From: Catenulispora sp.
Lineage (GTDB): Bacteria > Actinomycetota > Actinomycetes > Streptomycetales > Catenulisporaceae
Reading direction: 5' to 3'
DNA length: 37,726 bases
Assembly: GCA_013362315.1 (NCBI GenBank)
Contig: JABFWL010000410.1
Span: 1 to 37,726, forward strand
Shown: positions 23,400-32,617 of the stretch, one piece after another
Position numbering within the stretch: the stretch's first letter is position 1
Layout of the letters: every line of letters begins with the position of its first letter
Notes under the pieces: model-generated
Told to the model about the DNA's origin: nothing
Seen by the model: the letters and a program-made list of their open reading frames with translations, nothing else
The model's database searches: none
Position numbers and translations under genes: made by a program

Positions 23400-23770
23400 C
23401 GCTCGGCTTCCGCGTCGTGCTCGCGGAGCAGAGCCTTGATCGCGGTGACGTCGTCGGCAGTGCTCTGCCGCAGGAACTGCGCCAGCGCCGCCGAACGGTC
23501 CCGGCTCGTGCCCAGGACGTTGAGCATCAATGTGGCGGTGTGCTGCTCGCGGGTGAGAACGGCCTCATACAGCCAGACCCGGCCCCGCTTGACCCGGTGC
23601 AGAATACCTTTGCGGGCCAGGATCTCGGCGACGGTCTTCACCGTCGTGTACGCGACGGGCCGGACGAGGTTGAGATCGTCGACCAGTTCGCGCACCGTGG
23701 CAGGGCGCCGCCAGGTCCACAGCCGGTCCAGGATCTCGGCCTCCAGGCTGCCGAGCGGCTTCACCTTCAC
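23396..23770 (-). CDS. BlaI-family repressor (second copy)
   Basis: 124 aa. The GTG at 23770 lies six bases after gagga and is preferred to the GTG at 23776, which would overlap the ribosome site. Winged helix with LGSLEAEILDRLWTWRRPAT and recognition helix YTTVKTVAEILARKGILHRV; dimerisation tail to residue 124. No clear inverted repeat was seen in the 130 bp upstream, unlike the other two copies. Coupled to the M56 gene. Confidence 0.9.
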   Translation of the reverse strand: MKVKPLGSLEAEILDRLWTWRRPATVRELVDDLNLVRPVAYTTVKTVAEILARKGILHRVKRGRVWLYEAVLTREQHTATLMLNVLGTSRDRSAALAQFLRQSTADDVTAIKALLREHDAEAER

Positions 23771-23860
23771 CGTCACTCCTCAAGGGTCACGCGGCACGCT
23801 CGGGTCGAAAAGCATCGTAGCTCCGGCGTCGTGGCGCGGACCATGCCTCCTTGCCCCGGC

Positions 23861-23891
23861 CGGAAGGGGCGGGATCACCCGCCCCTTCGGC
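23861..23891. terminator. hairpin terminator after the QExxH protein gene
   Basis: CCGGAAGGGGCGGG (from 23861) pairs with CCCGCCCCTTCGG (to 23891) around a short ATCA loop. It lies just beyond the stop of the minus-strand gene at 23909 and upstream of the blaI promoter. Confidence 0.75.
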
Positions 23892-23908
23892 TCAGTGCGG
23901 CAGGGCTC

Positions 23909-24709
23909 CTATTGAGCCCAAGTGACGTAGGTGATCGTGGCGTTGCCGTTGCCGAGATCGCGGACGAAGGTACCCGCACCGCGCGACGCGGAGCCCTCGA
24001 TGAGCTTGCCCCACGCGGCGGGGGTCTCGTTCGAGGCGCCCTGCGCGCGGTCGGCTTCAGCGGCGGCGGCGCCGACCAGGGTGGGTGTGTTGAACGAGTC
24101 CAAGTGCGCGTAGATGGTGTCCAGCTCCGCGTAGTCGTGCGAGTTCGGGTGCTCGTTGGACGGGGGCCCTGCGGGGTTGGTGGTGTAGTCCATGCAGGTG
24201 CCCAGGTTCGGGTTGGTCTGGTTCGTGTCCTGGTGGTCCAGACCGAGGGTGTGGCCGACTTCCTGGCACATCACCAGGTGCTTGTAGGGCACCGTGTTGT
24301 ACTGCGCCTGGTTGAAGTAGGTGTCGTTGATCTTCACGTAGGCGCGGCTGATGTGGTCGCCGGTGGTGATGGAGATCGAGGCGACTCCCAGCCAGCCGGT
24401 GTTGCCGTACGTGGAGTTACAGACCTCGACGTGGCCCGTGGTCGGGCTGCAGGTGCTCTTGCTGCCGAACGATCCGCTCTGGACGGACGTGTTGAGCTTG
24501 TCGGACTTCGTCCAGTCCGAGGAGGCGGTGCTCAGGTAGCTGGACCAGCCCGAGGTGACATTGTTGTCCAGCTTGAGGGCGAACGGGTTGGAAGTGCGGG
24601 CCCAGTGGTAGTCGGACCAGGCGTGGTTGGCCTGCGCCGGGGCGCTCGTCAGGGCGGTGGCTATCAGAGCCGTCGCGCCGACTCCCGCCGCCATCAGACG
24701 GAATCGCAT
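23909..24709 (-). CDS. secreted matrixin-like protein with QExxH in place of HExxH
   Basis: 266 aa from ATG 24709 with a strong aaggaggaagtcc ribosome site. Residues 1-27 are a signal peptide (MRFRLMAAGVGATALIATAL, APAQA cleavage). The zinc-binding region reads CQEVGHTLGLDHQD: E150, H153 and H159 match the metzincin helix HExxHxxGxxH, but the first His is Gln (Q149). A Met-turn-like CMDYTTNPAG follows, as in matrixins. The chain ends with an Ala-rich region and a small C-terminal beta segment. Cys residues before the active site (SKSTCSPTT, VEVCNSTY) probably form a disulfide. Related QExxH sequences seem to exist in actinomycetes, so the change may be a stable variant and not decay; activity is uncertain. 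Confidence 0.8.
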   Translation of the reverse strand: MRFRLMAAGVGATALIATALTSAPAQANHAWSDYHWARTSNPFALKLDNNVTSGWSSYLSTASSDWTKSDKLNTSVQSGSFGSKSTCSPTTGHVEVCNSTYGNTGWLGVASISITTGDHISRAYVKINDTYFNQAQYNTVPYKHLVMCQEVGHTLGLDHQDTNQTNPNLGTCMDYTTNPAGPPSNEHPNSHDYAELDTIYAHLDSFNTPTLVGAAAAEADRAQGASNETPAAWGKLIEGSASRGAGTFVRDLGNGNATITYVTWAQ

Positions 24710-24906
24710 GGACTTCCTCCTTGCATCGTGGGGGTGGGGTTCACGGCGAGAGCGACCGGTTGCGGGCAGGAGCGTGGGACCCCGCAATGGCGATCTCGCC
24801 GGGTGGTGCCGCTGGATAAGGCCGCCGGCAAGGTATGCGGCGGCTGCCTTCGCAGGGCCCGGATGATCTCCGGGACCTGCTCGGGCGGTCGGAGCGTCGA
24901 TCGAGT

Positions 24907-26865
24907 TCAGCTCAGGGTCACGTCGTCGTACTTGGTGTAGGTCGGGTCACCCACGTAGTCGTCGTCCCTGCTGGTCAGCGTGAGGGTGTAGGAGCGTCCT
25001 GCGGTGATCGCGGCGGTCTTGTGCACCCAGCCGGAGTCGGCCACGCAGGTCTTGGCCAGGACCGTGGTGGTGGTGCCGGTGGTGTTGTCCTTCAACGTGG
25101 CCGTGGCCCAGTCGTAGGTGACGGTGTCCGGGCAGACCACGTCGTACCAGAGCCCGAGGGTCGTGGTGCCCGTCGGGGCGGTGAAGGTCTGGGCGATGGT
25201 GGAGGCGCCGTTGGTGATGGCCGTCGAGCCGAGCATCGCCGCGTACGTGCCCGAGTGCGGGCCGGAAACGGTCACCGTCTCCGAGGCGCCGGTGGCCGTC
25301 CAGCCGGACAGGTTCCCGTTCTCGAAGCCGCCGTTGACGATGCCGCCGGTGACGACCGGGCTCACCGTCCAGGTGAACGAGGCCGATCCGTTCGCGGTGC
25401 CGGAGATCGCCGTCACCGTCACGTTCGAAGTGCCGGTGGCGGTCGGGGTTCCGGCGATCAGGCCACTGCCGCTGATCGACAGACCCGCCGGAAGGCCGGT
25501 GGCCGAGAAGGTGAGCGGCTTGCCGGCCGAGTCCGTCGCCGAGATCTGCAGGGAAACGGCCGTGTTGACCGTGGTGGTCTGGTTGCCGGGGTTGGTCACG
25601 GCGACCGTTTCGACCGGGGTGCCGAGGTTCGGATGGACGACGAACAGACCACCCTGGATGTCGAACACCGCGACATTGCCGCTCGGGTAGTACGGGTAAT
25701 TGTTCCAGGTGCCGGCATAGCCGTTGCTGTTGTTCGACGGATAGGTGTCGAAGTACGCGGCCTCAGTCATGCTCGCCGGGGTGGCGACGTTGGTCAGGTC
25801 GATGATGCGCAGCCCGGCCTTGTAGTCGGACTGGAAGCTGTAGTTGCCCTTGACGTACTGGTTGTGGTCGCTGGCCGCGGTCGGTCCGGTGAAGTGGCCC
25901 AGCAGCACCGGGCTGGTCAGTGAGGTCATGTCCCAGACGTAGGTGTAGGTGTTGTGGGCGTTGTTGACCTCGTCGGTCTCGTCGTCCTCCAGGAAGTAGC
26001 GCTGGTCTGTGGTGAACCAGCCCTGGTGGACGTAGCCGTAGCCGGAGTAGCTCACTCGGGACAGCTGCACGGGACTGGTCTTCGTGGTGACGTCCCACGT
26101 GGTGACCGTGTCCTCGTTGCTGGCGACCAGGATCTCCTTGTTGGTGTAGCGGGAGTCCGGACCGTGGTAGACGACGGCTTGGGCGTCGTGGGTGTAGCCG
26201 TCACCGCTGACACAGCCGACGAAGCTCGGCGCGAGCCTGTTCGCCAGGTTGTAGACCCGCGGCCCGCCGGAGCAGGTGTCGGAGCCGTTGACGAACAGGT
26301 AGCCGGTGTCGTAGTTGACGGTGACGGTGTGCGCGGCTCCGAAGTCGGTGTTCCGGGAGTTGGCGCTGAACGTCTGCGGGCTGGTGACCCCACGCAGCCT
26401 GGTCAGGTCGAAGACCTGCAGACCGTGCTGCCCGTTGCTGTCGGAGACCACGTAGACGGTGTTGTTGTAGACGTTGAGCTCACGCCAGCTGGACGTGCCG
26501 GTGGCCGAGGGCAGGTTGCCGAGGTAGACCGGGTTCACCGAGTCGGTGATGTCGACGAACGCTGTGCCGTTGCTGCGCGCGGCGATCGCGTACTCCTTGC
26601 CGGTCGTGCTGTCCGTCCACCCCCAGCCGCCGCTGCCGGATCCGCCGCCGATGGAGGACAGCGGCAGATGGGATTGCAGGTCGACGTTCTTGCAGGCAAA
26701 GCCTGCCGCAGTGCCGCCGACGCAGGCCGTCGCGGCCTGCGCGACCTTCGGCTTCGGGGCGGTCGGCGACGCGGCCGCAGTGGCCGCCGTGCCGAGTACC
26801 AGCAGCGCCGCGGCGAGCGGCGACAACAGGATGTGGGTGGAGCTGACGAACCGTTTGCCGAACAC
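24907..26865 (-). CDS. secreted choice-of-anchor-B / LVIVD-repeat protein with Ig-like and lectin-like C-terminus
   Basis: 652 aa from GTG 26865, which has aaggag nine bases upstream; the longer open frame has no support. Signal peptide about 1-32. Residues about 45-415 form a beta-propeller with LVIVD-like repeats (AFVDITDSVNPVYLGNLP, GLQVFDLTRLRG, RIIDLTNVATPASM) and a His/Asp-rich part (AHTVTVNYDTGY, DHNQYVKGNYSFQSDYKAGL), typical of choice-of-anchor-B proteins. A putative Ig domain (about 420-510, TFSATGLPAGLSISGSGLI) and a jelly-roll C-terminal domain (NGGFENGNLSGWTATG onwards) follow. No sortase or membrane anchor. Likely cell-surface or matrix binding; ligand unknown. Confidence 0.85.
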   Translation of the reverse strand: MFGKRFVSSTHILLSPLAAALLVLGTAATAAASPTAPKPKVAQAATACVGGTAAGFACKNVDLQSHLPLSSIGGGSGSGGWGWTDSTTGKEYAIAARSNGTAFVDITDSVNPVYLGNLPSATGTSSWRELNVYNNTVYVVSDSNGQHGLQVFDLTRLRGVTSPQTFSANSRNTDFGAAHTVTVNYDTGYLFVNGSDTCSGGPRVYNLANRLAPSFVGCVSGDGYTHDAQAVVYHGPDSRYTNKEILVASNEDTVTTWDVTTKTSPVQLSRVSYSGYGYVHQGWFTTDQRYFLEDDETDEVNNAHNTYTYVWDMTSLTSPVLLGHFTGPTAASDHNQYVKGNYSFQSDYKAGLRIIDLTNVATPASMTEAAYFDTYPSNNSNGYAGTWNNYPYYPSGNVAVFDIQGGLFVVHPNLGTPVETVAVTNPGNQTTTVNTAVSLQISATDSAGKPLTFSATGLPAGLSISGSGLIAGTPTATGTSNVTVTAISGTANGSASFTWTVSPVVTGGIVNGGFENGNLSGWTATGASETVTVSGPHSGTYAAMLGSTAITNGASTIAQTFTAPTGTTTLGLWYDVVCPDTVTYDWATATLKDNTTGTTTTVLAKTCVADSGWVHKTAAITAGRSYTLTLTSRDDDYVGDPTYTKYDDVTLS

Positions 26866-27389
26866 GCGGAATCTCCTTGTCGTGGGGTGGCGCACGAGAG
26901 TGGAGCGGCGTTCTGTCAGGGCGGATTCGCCGCCGACGCACGGGGCCGACTCATGGTCGACCGCATGCCAGCAGTGCAGATGAGATGTCGCCTGAGCAGG
27001 GCACGATACGTTCACTAGCGGATATCTGAGCTCTGATATCAGGGTTAGTGCTAAGGAAGCTAGCAAAGGGCCGACACCGGGTCAACGAAGGCGATTGCCT
27101 CACCAACCGCGGCGGTCGGGCGACCGGTTGCCGCGTGGCGGTGAGAATGACGGCGACTCGGAAGCCGCCTCGAGCCCCATGACAGATCTGGCTGGTCCGG
27201 CAGCAGAATGCTCGATGCCGGCTTTCATCGTGGATGCCGCACCGGGGCGCGGCCTCCGTGTAGTCGTGGTCGCTTGGCTCGGGTGTGGCGGGCACGTGCC
27301 CAGCACGTCGTGCTGTTCGTGCCGGTGCCGCCGAGCTCGCGGCTCACAACGCCCATCTGGCGGGGCTGGGCCGGTTCGGGTAGGCCGGT
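26866..27389. other. intergenic region with lower GC, promoter of the 652-aa gene
   Basis: No gene is supported here. From 27000 to 27065 the sequence is less GC-rich and contains a near-palindrome at 27021-27040. From about 27200 on, fragments may belong to the lost 5' part of the recombinase pseudogene but no clear catalytic-domain motif remains. Confidence 0.5.
27021..27040. promoter_or_regulatory. 20-bp near-palindrome GATATC-N8-GATATC
   Basis: GATATCTGAGCTCTGATATC reads the same on both strands except for one central pair. It is 156 bp before the start at 26865 and could be an operator; no regulator is assigned. Confidence 0.35.
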
Positions 27390-28941
27390 GCCGACGGTGT
27401 GGCGGGGTCGACCAAGCGACCCCGACGAGCGGGTCCGGGAGGTCGTGCGGCTGGTCTTCGACAAGTTCGACGAGATCGGCGCGGTCCACGGGGTGTTGCG
27501 CTGGTTCGTCGACCACCGGGTGCAGATCCCGATGCGGATCCACGGCGGTCTGCGCAAGGGCGATCTGGAGTGGCGGCGGCCCAACCGGGGCACGTTGCGC
27601 AACATCCTGCAGCACCCGGTCTATGCCGGGATCTACGTCTACGGTCGCAGCCGGTTCGACCCGCGCCGCAAGCTGGCCGACCGCCCCGGAAGCGGGCATG
27701 TGCAGCTGCCCGAGCAGGAGTGGACGGTGATGATCCCCGACGCGCTTCCGGCCTACATCACCGTCGAGCGCTGGCGGGCCAACCGCGCCAGGATGGCCGC
27801 CAACGCGCCCACCGGCTACACCCCCGGCGCCGTGCGTAACGGCAGTGCCCTGCGGCCGGGCTGATCCACTGCGCCCGCTGCGGGTATCGCATGGCGCTGA
27901 CATATCACAGCGAGCGCGGCTGGCGGGCCGCGGCCTACACATGCACCATCGGGTCTGCCTCCTACGGGCAGCCGCACCGGTGCCAGACCCTGACCGCCCG
28001 CTACGTCGACGATGAGGTCACCGACTGGCTGCTGGCGATGCTGGCCCAGGCGGGGCTGGAGGTGGCGCTGGCCGCCGGCGACCGCCTGGAGGCCGAACGC
28101 GCCGACGAGCAGTACGCGGTCGACCGGGCCCGGCGCTGCTACCAGTTGGCCGAGCCGGAGAACCGGCTGGTCGTCCGCCAGCTGGAACACGACTGGGAAC
28201 AAGCCCTTGCCGACCAGCGGGCCCTGACCGAGGACCACGACCGTTTCATCCGCGCCCGTCCCAAGCACCTCACCCCGGACGACCGCGCCAAGATCGCTGC
28301 TCTGGCCGGGGACTTGCCAGGCCTGTGGCACGCCGCCAGCACCACCGACGCCGACCGCAAGGAGATCGTGCGCGCCGTCATCGACAAGGTCGAGGTCGCG
28401 ACCGTCGGCCACCGAACAGATCGACATCACCGTCCACTGGGCCGGAGGACAGACCACCACCGGCCGCGCAGTCTGCCGGGCCCAGACCCTCACCCAGCTG
28501 AGCTACTACCCCCAGCTGCTGGACCACGTCTGCGAGCTCGCCGCCCAGGGTCTGTCACCGTCGCAGATAGCCCGTCGTCTGAACGACGAACGGCGCTTCG
28601 CTCCCTGCGACCCCGGCCATCGTTTCGGCCGCTCGGGAGTCTGCGACATGCTGCGATCGCGCGGCCTGCTCCAGCCCTCGCCGACCACCCGGGCGATGAA
28701 CGCCGCCGCCGGACCCCTGGCTGACGACGAGTGGTACCTCTCCGCCCTCGCCGTCGCCGCCGGCGTGGGCCGGGGCACCATCATGACCAGCTTGCAGCGA
28801 GGCGAGCTGACCGCACGGCGAGAAGCCCGGCATCCCCACCGCTGGATCATCAAAGCCGATCAGGACCAGCTCCAGGAACTGCGCGAACGCTCCCAAGCCC
28901 CCCGGCGCCGGGCCCCGTCCGCGCTCCGGCCGAGGTAACCG
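27390..28941 (+). pseudogene. large serine recombinase, catalytic domain lost and frameshifted
   Basis: Homology begins near DPDERVREVVRLVFDKFDEI, the linker to the Recombinase domain (RWRRPNRGTL-type: LEWRRPNRGTLRNILQHPVY), and continues through the zinc-ribbon (IHCARCGYRMAL) and coiled-coil region (LAEPENRLVVRQLEHDWEQA) to a C-terminal helix-turn-helix section ending at 28938-28941. The N-terminal resolvase domain with its catalytic Ser is absent. Frame breaks occur near 27855 (before IHCARCG) and near 28411 (before TEQIDITVHWAGG). A former integration module, no longer functional. Confidence 0.8.
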
Positions 28942-29031
28942 GCCAGCGTTCACACTGGTGCAGTGCGGGTGATCGTAACCGTGATCGCTCATCGAGTGAG
29001 TTCCATCCGTCCCGGCCGGGGTGCCCGCAGG

Positions 29032-29532
29032 CTACTTCCCGGCGCTCACGAGGTCCCGCTCGCGCGCCGCGGCGGGCTTGGGCCAGGTGCTGTGGTGCTG
29101 GTCGATGATGTAGCGGTGGTCGTGGAGCCAGCCGGCGCCGGCGGCCTCGGCGCCGGTCAGGTGCGGGTGGTCGGCGGGCAGGTCGTCGTGCCGGTGGGCC
29201 AGCTTGTCCGGGTCGCGGACCGGCCATGCGGCGGTCGCGGCGACCGTCGCGGCCAGCGCGATCCCGCCCAGCACGATCGCGGTGACCGGCAGCCCGGCCC
29301 CGGCCGCGAGCCAGCCGGCCAGCGGGTAGGTCAGCAGCCAGCACGAGTGCGACAGCGAGAACTGTGCGGCGAACGCCGCCGGGAGGTCGGCGTCCGTGGC
29401 CGAGCGGCGCACCACCCGGCCGCCGGGCGTGAGCACCGCCGAGGACGCGGCCCCGATCAGGGCCCAGGCTGCGAGGATCGCGACCCACGACCAGGTGCTG
29501 GACGGCGGGCTGCTGATCGTCATCTTCGCCAC
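29032..29532 (-). pseudogene. 3' part of an MFS transporter gene, truncated
   Basis: Codes for VAILAAWALIGAASSAVLTP, AAQFSLSHSCWLLTYPLAGW and the cytosolic tail DLPADHPHL, with His-rich DHRYIIDQHH; this corresponds to the last third of an MFS carrier of the type found near metal genes. The first 11 or so codons of the open frame (to about 29499) are the antisense of the ATPase gene, so the natural 5' part was removed and the ends joined. Not expected to transport. Confidence 0.75.
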
Positions 29533-31162
29533 CTCCGGAGCCCTGGAGGCCGTCGCGACTCACCGCACCGAGCAGGCGGTGAAGAGCCTGCTGGATCTGG
29601 CCCCGGAGACCGCCACCAGACTCGCCGCACGCGGCGAGGAGGTCGTGGAGACCGGGACCCTGGCGGTCGGCGACGTGATCCTGGTCCGTCCTGGCGAGCG
29701 GATCGGCGCCGACGGCGAGGTCCTGGACGGCGCCTCGGAGGTGGATCAGGCCACGATCACCGGGGAGTCGCTGCCGGTGCCCAAGCTGGTCGGCGGCGAG
29801 GTGTTCGCCGGTACTGTCAACGGCACCGGCGCGCTGCGGGTGCGGGTGCGGGTGGACCGGGCCGCCGCCGACACCGTCGTGGCCCGGATCGTCGCGATGG
29901 TCGAGGAAGCCTCGGCGACCAAGGCGAAGACGCAGCTGTTCATCGAGAAGGTCGAGCAGCGGTACTCGATCGGCATGGTGACCGCCACCGTGCTGCTGTT
30001 CGTGATCCCGCTGCTGGCCGGGGCGGCGTTGCAGCCGACGCTGCTGCGCGCGATGACCTTCATGATCGTCGCCTCGCCGTGCGCGGTGGTGCTGGCCACG
30101 ATGCCGCCGCTGCTGTCGGCGATGGCCAATGCCGGACGGCACGGGGTCCTGGTCAAGTCCGCCGTGGTGATGGAACAGCTCGGCACCGCGAGGAAGGCGG
30201 CGTTCGACAAGACCGGGACGCTGACCGAGGGCACTCCACGCCTGGCCGAGATCGCCGTCGTGCCCGGTTCCGGTCTGGACGAGCACCGGCTCCTCACGAT
30301 TGCGGCCTCTGCGGAGAACCCGTCGGAACACCCCCTGGCCCGCGCGGTGGTCGCCGCCGCGCACGAGGCGCGGATCAGTGTCGAACACGCCGAGGACTTC
30401 GACTCCGCCCCCGGCCGGGGCGTCACCGCCAGAATCTCCGGCCGCCTGGTCGAGGTCGGAAGCCCTGCCCACCTGCTCACCGACGCCGCCCACCCGGCTG
30501 CGCCGATCGTGGCCGGGCTGGAGGAGGGCGGGGCGACCGCGGTCATCGTGCGCGTCGACGGCAATGTAGTCGGGGTGCTGGCCATCGCCGACAACCTGCG
30601 CCCGGCCGCCGCGACCGCCGTCACAGCGATCGCCATGGTCACCGGGACGGCACCGCTGCTGCTCACCGGCGACAACGCCCGCGCTGCCGGACGGCTCGCC
30701 GCCGAGGTCGGCATCACCGACGTCCGCGCCGGACTACTGCCTTCGGACAAGGCCGACGTCGTCAAGGCGCTGGAAGCCGCAGGTGAGCGGGTGCTGCTCG
30801 TCGGCGACGGCGTCAACGACGCTCCCGCGCTGGCCGCCGCCCACACCGGCATCGCCATGGGCCGAACCGGATCCGACCTGGCGCTGGAGACCGCCGACGC
30901 CGTCGTGGTCTGCGATGACCTGGCCACCATCCCGGCCGTCATCACGCTGTCACGCCGAGCAAGCCGAGTCGTGGTCGCCAACCTGGCGATCGCAGCCACC
31001 TTCATCGCCCTCCTGGTCGCCTGGGACCTGATCGGACACCTGCTGCTGCCCCTGGGCGTCCTCGGGCACGAAGGCTCGACGGTCATCGTCGGACTCAACG
31101 GCCTGCGGTTGCTGCGTGCCGCGGCCTGGCGCCGCGCCCTGAGCACGGAGCCAAGCCGGTGA
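29396..31162 (+). CDS. N-terminally truncated P1B-type metal ATPase
   Basis: 588 aa from GTG 29396, which happens to have gggagg nine bases upstream; ATPase homology starts only at about 29499 (DQVLDGGLLIVIFATSGALE). All cytosolic motifs are present: TGES, phosphorylated Asp D271 in FDKTGT, SEHPLARAV, GDGVNDAPAL. The membrane metal motif is SPC (FMIVASPCAVVLATMPPLL), as in the P1B-4 (Co/Zn/Fe/Ni-type) subgroup. Helices TM1-TM2 and any N-terminal metal domain are missing and replaced by antisense MFS sequence. Transport function is doubtful, but the frame is open and the next gene is coupled to it. A full ATPase would have about 620-650 residues. Confidence 0.8.
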   Translation: MAERRTTRPPGVSTAEDAAPIRAQAARIATHDQVLDGGLLIVIFATSGALEAVATHRTEQAVKSLLDLAPETATRLAARGEEVVETGTLAVGDVILVRPGERIGADGEVLDGASEVDQATITGESLPVPKLVGGEVFAGTVNGTGALRVRVRVDRAAADTVVARIVAMVEEASATKAKTQLFIEKVEQRYSIGMVTATVLLFVIPLLAGAALQPTLLRAMTFMIVASPCAVVLATMPPLLSAMANAGRHGVLVKSAVVMEQLGTARKAAFDKTGTLTEGTPRLAEIAVVPGSGLDEHRLLTIAASAENPSEHPLARAVVAAAHEARISVEHAEDFDSAPGRGVTARISGRLVEVGSPAHLLTDAAHPAAPIVAGLEEGGATAVIVRVDGNVVGVLAIADNLRPAAATAVTAIAMVTGTAPLLLTGDNARAAGRLAAEVGITDVRAGLLPSDKADVVKALEAAGERVLLVGDGVNDAPALAAAHTGIAMGRTGSDLALETADAVVVCDDLATIPAVITLSRRASRVVVANLAIAATFIALLVAWDLIGHLLLPLGVLGHEGSTVIVGLNGLRLLRAAAWRRALSTEPSR

Positions 31163-31566
31163 GCGGCAAGAAGAAGCAGACCGCAGCCGCACCGGCGGCG
31201 AGCCAGGTCACGGTGTGCCGGGGCTGCTGCTGCGGACGCACCGAGAAGAACCCGAACATCGACCACGCCGCCCAATTGGAGCGGCTCAAAGAGCGGCTGG
31301 GCCCGGCCCGGGTCCGGGTCTCGGACTGCCTGGACGTGTGCGAACAGGCCAACGTGATCGTGGTCTCACCGTCGTCGGCCGGACGCGCGGCCGGCGGACG
31401 CCCGGTCTGGCTCGGCCTGGTCGGCGACACCGAGGCGATCGACGACATCGCGGACTGGATCGACGCGGGCGGACCCGGGACCGCCGACGCACCGGCCGTC
31501 CTCGACCTCGACGAGTTCAAGCCGTCCCGGCGCGTTCGCGACGAGGCCGGGTTCGGCGACAGCTGA
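31159..31566 (+). CDS. (2Fe-2S) thioredoxin-like ferredoxin domain protein (second copy)
   Basis: 135 aa. The GTG at 31159 overlaps the ATPase stop (GTGA), so it is translationally coupled. Cys pattern C20, C23, C24, C25 ([10 protein letters not shown]) and C57/C61 (SDCLDVCEQANVIVV), followed by GGRPVWLGLVGDTEAIDDIA and IDAGGPG. It aligns throughout with the protein at 15401. Coupling to a metal ATPase suggests a role in metal homeostasis or sensing; unproven. Confidence 0.9.
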   Translation: MSGKKKQTAAAPAASQVTVCRGCCCGRTEKNPNIDHAAQLERLKERLGPARVRVSDCLDVCEQANVIVVSPSSAGRAAGGRPVWLGLVGDTEAIDDIADWIDAGGPGTADAPAVLDLDEFKPSRRVRDEAGFGDS

Positions 31567-31620
31567 CGCCCATGAGGCGAAGCAAAGCCTGTTGCCCGTC
31601 GAGGGCGGGCACCCGCACAT

Positions 31621-32562
31621 CTAGGCGAAGTGGGCGATGCTGAGTCCGCCGGCGGCCAGGCAGTACACCGCGAACGGGGTCAGGGTGCGGGTGGTGAAGT
31701 AGCGGGTCAGGAAGCGGACCGTCAGGTAGGCGCAGATCCCGGCGGTCAGGAATCCCACGAGGACCTGGCCGTGGATGTGGGCTCCGGCGCTGCCGGCCAG
31801 GCTGGGCAGCTTCAGTACGCCGGCGGCGAAGATGATCGGGGTGGCCAGCAGGAAGGAGAACTTCGCGGCGTCCTCGTGGTCCAGGCCGCGCAGCAGCCCG
31901 CCGACCATGGTGATCCCGGACCGGGAGATCCCGGCGAGCAGCGCCAGGGTCTGGAACAGGCCGATGAGCCCGGCTTCGGCGGGGCGGAGGGTGTCCAGGC
32001 TCCGCCCGGTCTGCGCCGCCGGGCGCCGGTGTGTTCCCGGTGCCGGGTCGGTGGACTGCGTCTTGCTGATGGCGGCCCGGCGTCGCAGGAGCTCCCCGCC
32101 GCCGAGGATCACCCCGTTGACGGTGAGGAAGATGGCTGCTGCCAGGGGTTTGGCGAACAGGGTCCGCAGCGGGTGTTCCAGGGCCAGGCCGGTGATCCCG
32201 ACCGGGATGGTGGCCACGACCAGCAGGACGCCCAGGCGTTCGGTGGAGGTCTGGACGGTGCGGGTGCGGGCCACCTGCCACAGGGCTTTGATGATCGCGA
32301 CCCAGTTCCGCCAGTAGAAGCCGAGCAGCGCGATTGCGGTGGCCACGTGCAGGGCGACGATGAACGCCAGGTACGGGGACTGCTCGGAGGTGGCGGTGGA
32401 GGACTCGGTGACCAGGTGCTTCCAGTCCCCGCCGAGCCAGGCCGGGACCAGGACCGAGTGGCCGAGGCTGGAGACCGGGAACAGCTCGGTGACGCCCTGC
32501 AGGGCGCCGATCACCACGGATTGCAGGTAGGTCAGGTCGGACACGGCCGCGGCCCCAGACAC
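31621..32562 (-). CDS. uppP: undecaprenyl-diphosphatase UppP (BacA)
   Basis: 313 aa polytopic membrane enzyme that hydrolyses undecaprenyl pyrophosphate to the monophosphate carrier used for peptidoglycan and other glycans. Motif 1 QGVTELFPVSSLGHSV (E26, S31, H35) and motif 2 GISRSGITMVGG are present. Position 22 is Gln where E. coli UppP has a first Glu. The GTG at 32562 has aaggggcctgac upstream. A perfect TTCTACA-N4-TGTAGAA dyad lies 38 bp before the start, which puts the gene under the BlaI-type regulator encoded at 33901. Chains of this type confer bacitracin tolerance when overproduced. Confidence 0.95.
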   Translation of the reverse strand: MSGAAAVSDLTYLQSVVIGALQGVTELFPVSSLGHSVLVPAWLGGDWKHLVTESSTATSEQSPYLAFIVALHVATAIALLGFYWRNWVAIIKALWQVARTRTVQTSTERLGVLLVVATIPVGITGLALEHPLRTLFAKPLAAAIFLTVNGVILGGGELLRRRAAISKTQSTDPAPGTHRRPAAQTGRSLDTLRPAEAGLIGLFQTLALLAGISRSGITMVGGLLRGLDHEDAAKFSFLLATPIIFAAGVLKLPSLAGSAGAHIHGQVLVGFLTAGICAYLTVRFLTRYFTTRTLTPFAVYCLAAGGLSIAHFA

Positions 32563-32599
32563 GTCAGGCCCCTTGTGCCGGGGCGGACTGAGCCTCTGT

Positions 32600-32617
32600 T
32601 TCTACAGAGATGTAGAA
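32600..32617. promoter_or_regulatory. BlaI-type operator before uppP
   Basis: TTCTACAGAGATGTAGAA: perfect 7-bp arms around 4 bp, with the TACA...TGTA core known from BlaI/MecI/CopY sites. Identical arms occur at 33856-33873. Confidence 0.8.

Noticed and set aside
28850-30493. Minus-strand open frame of 547 codons over the ATPase
   Set aside because: Antisense of the ATPase and recombinase; the plus-strand motifs DKTGT and SPC are decisive.
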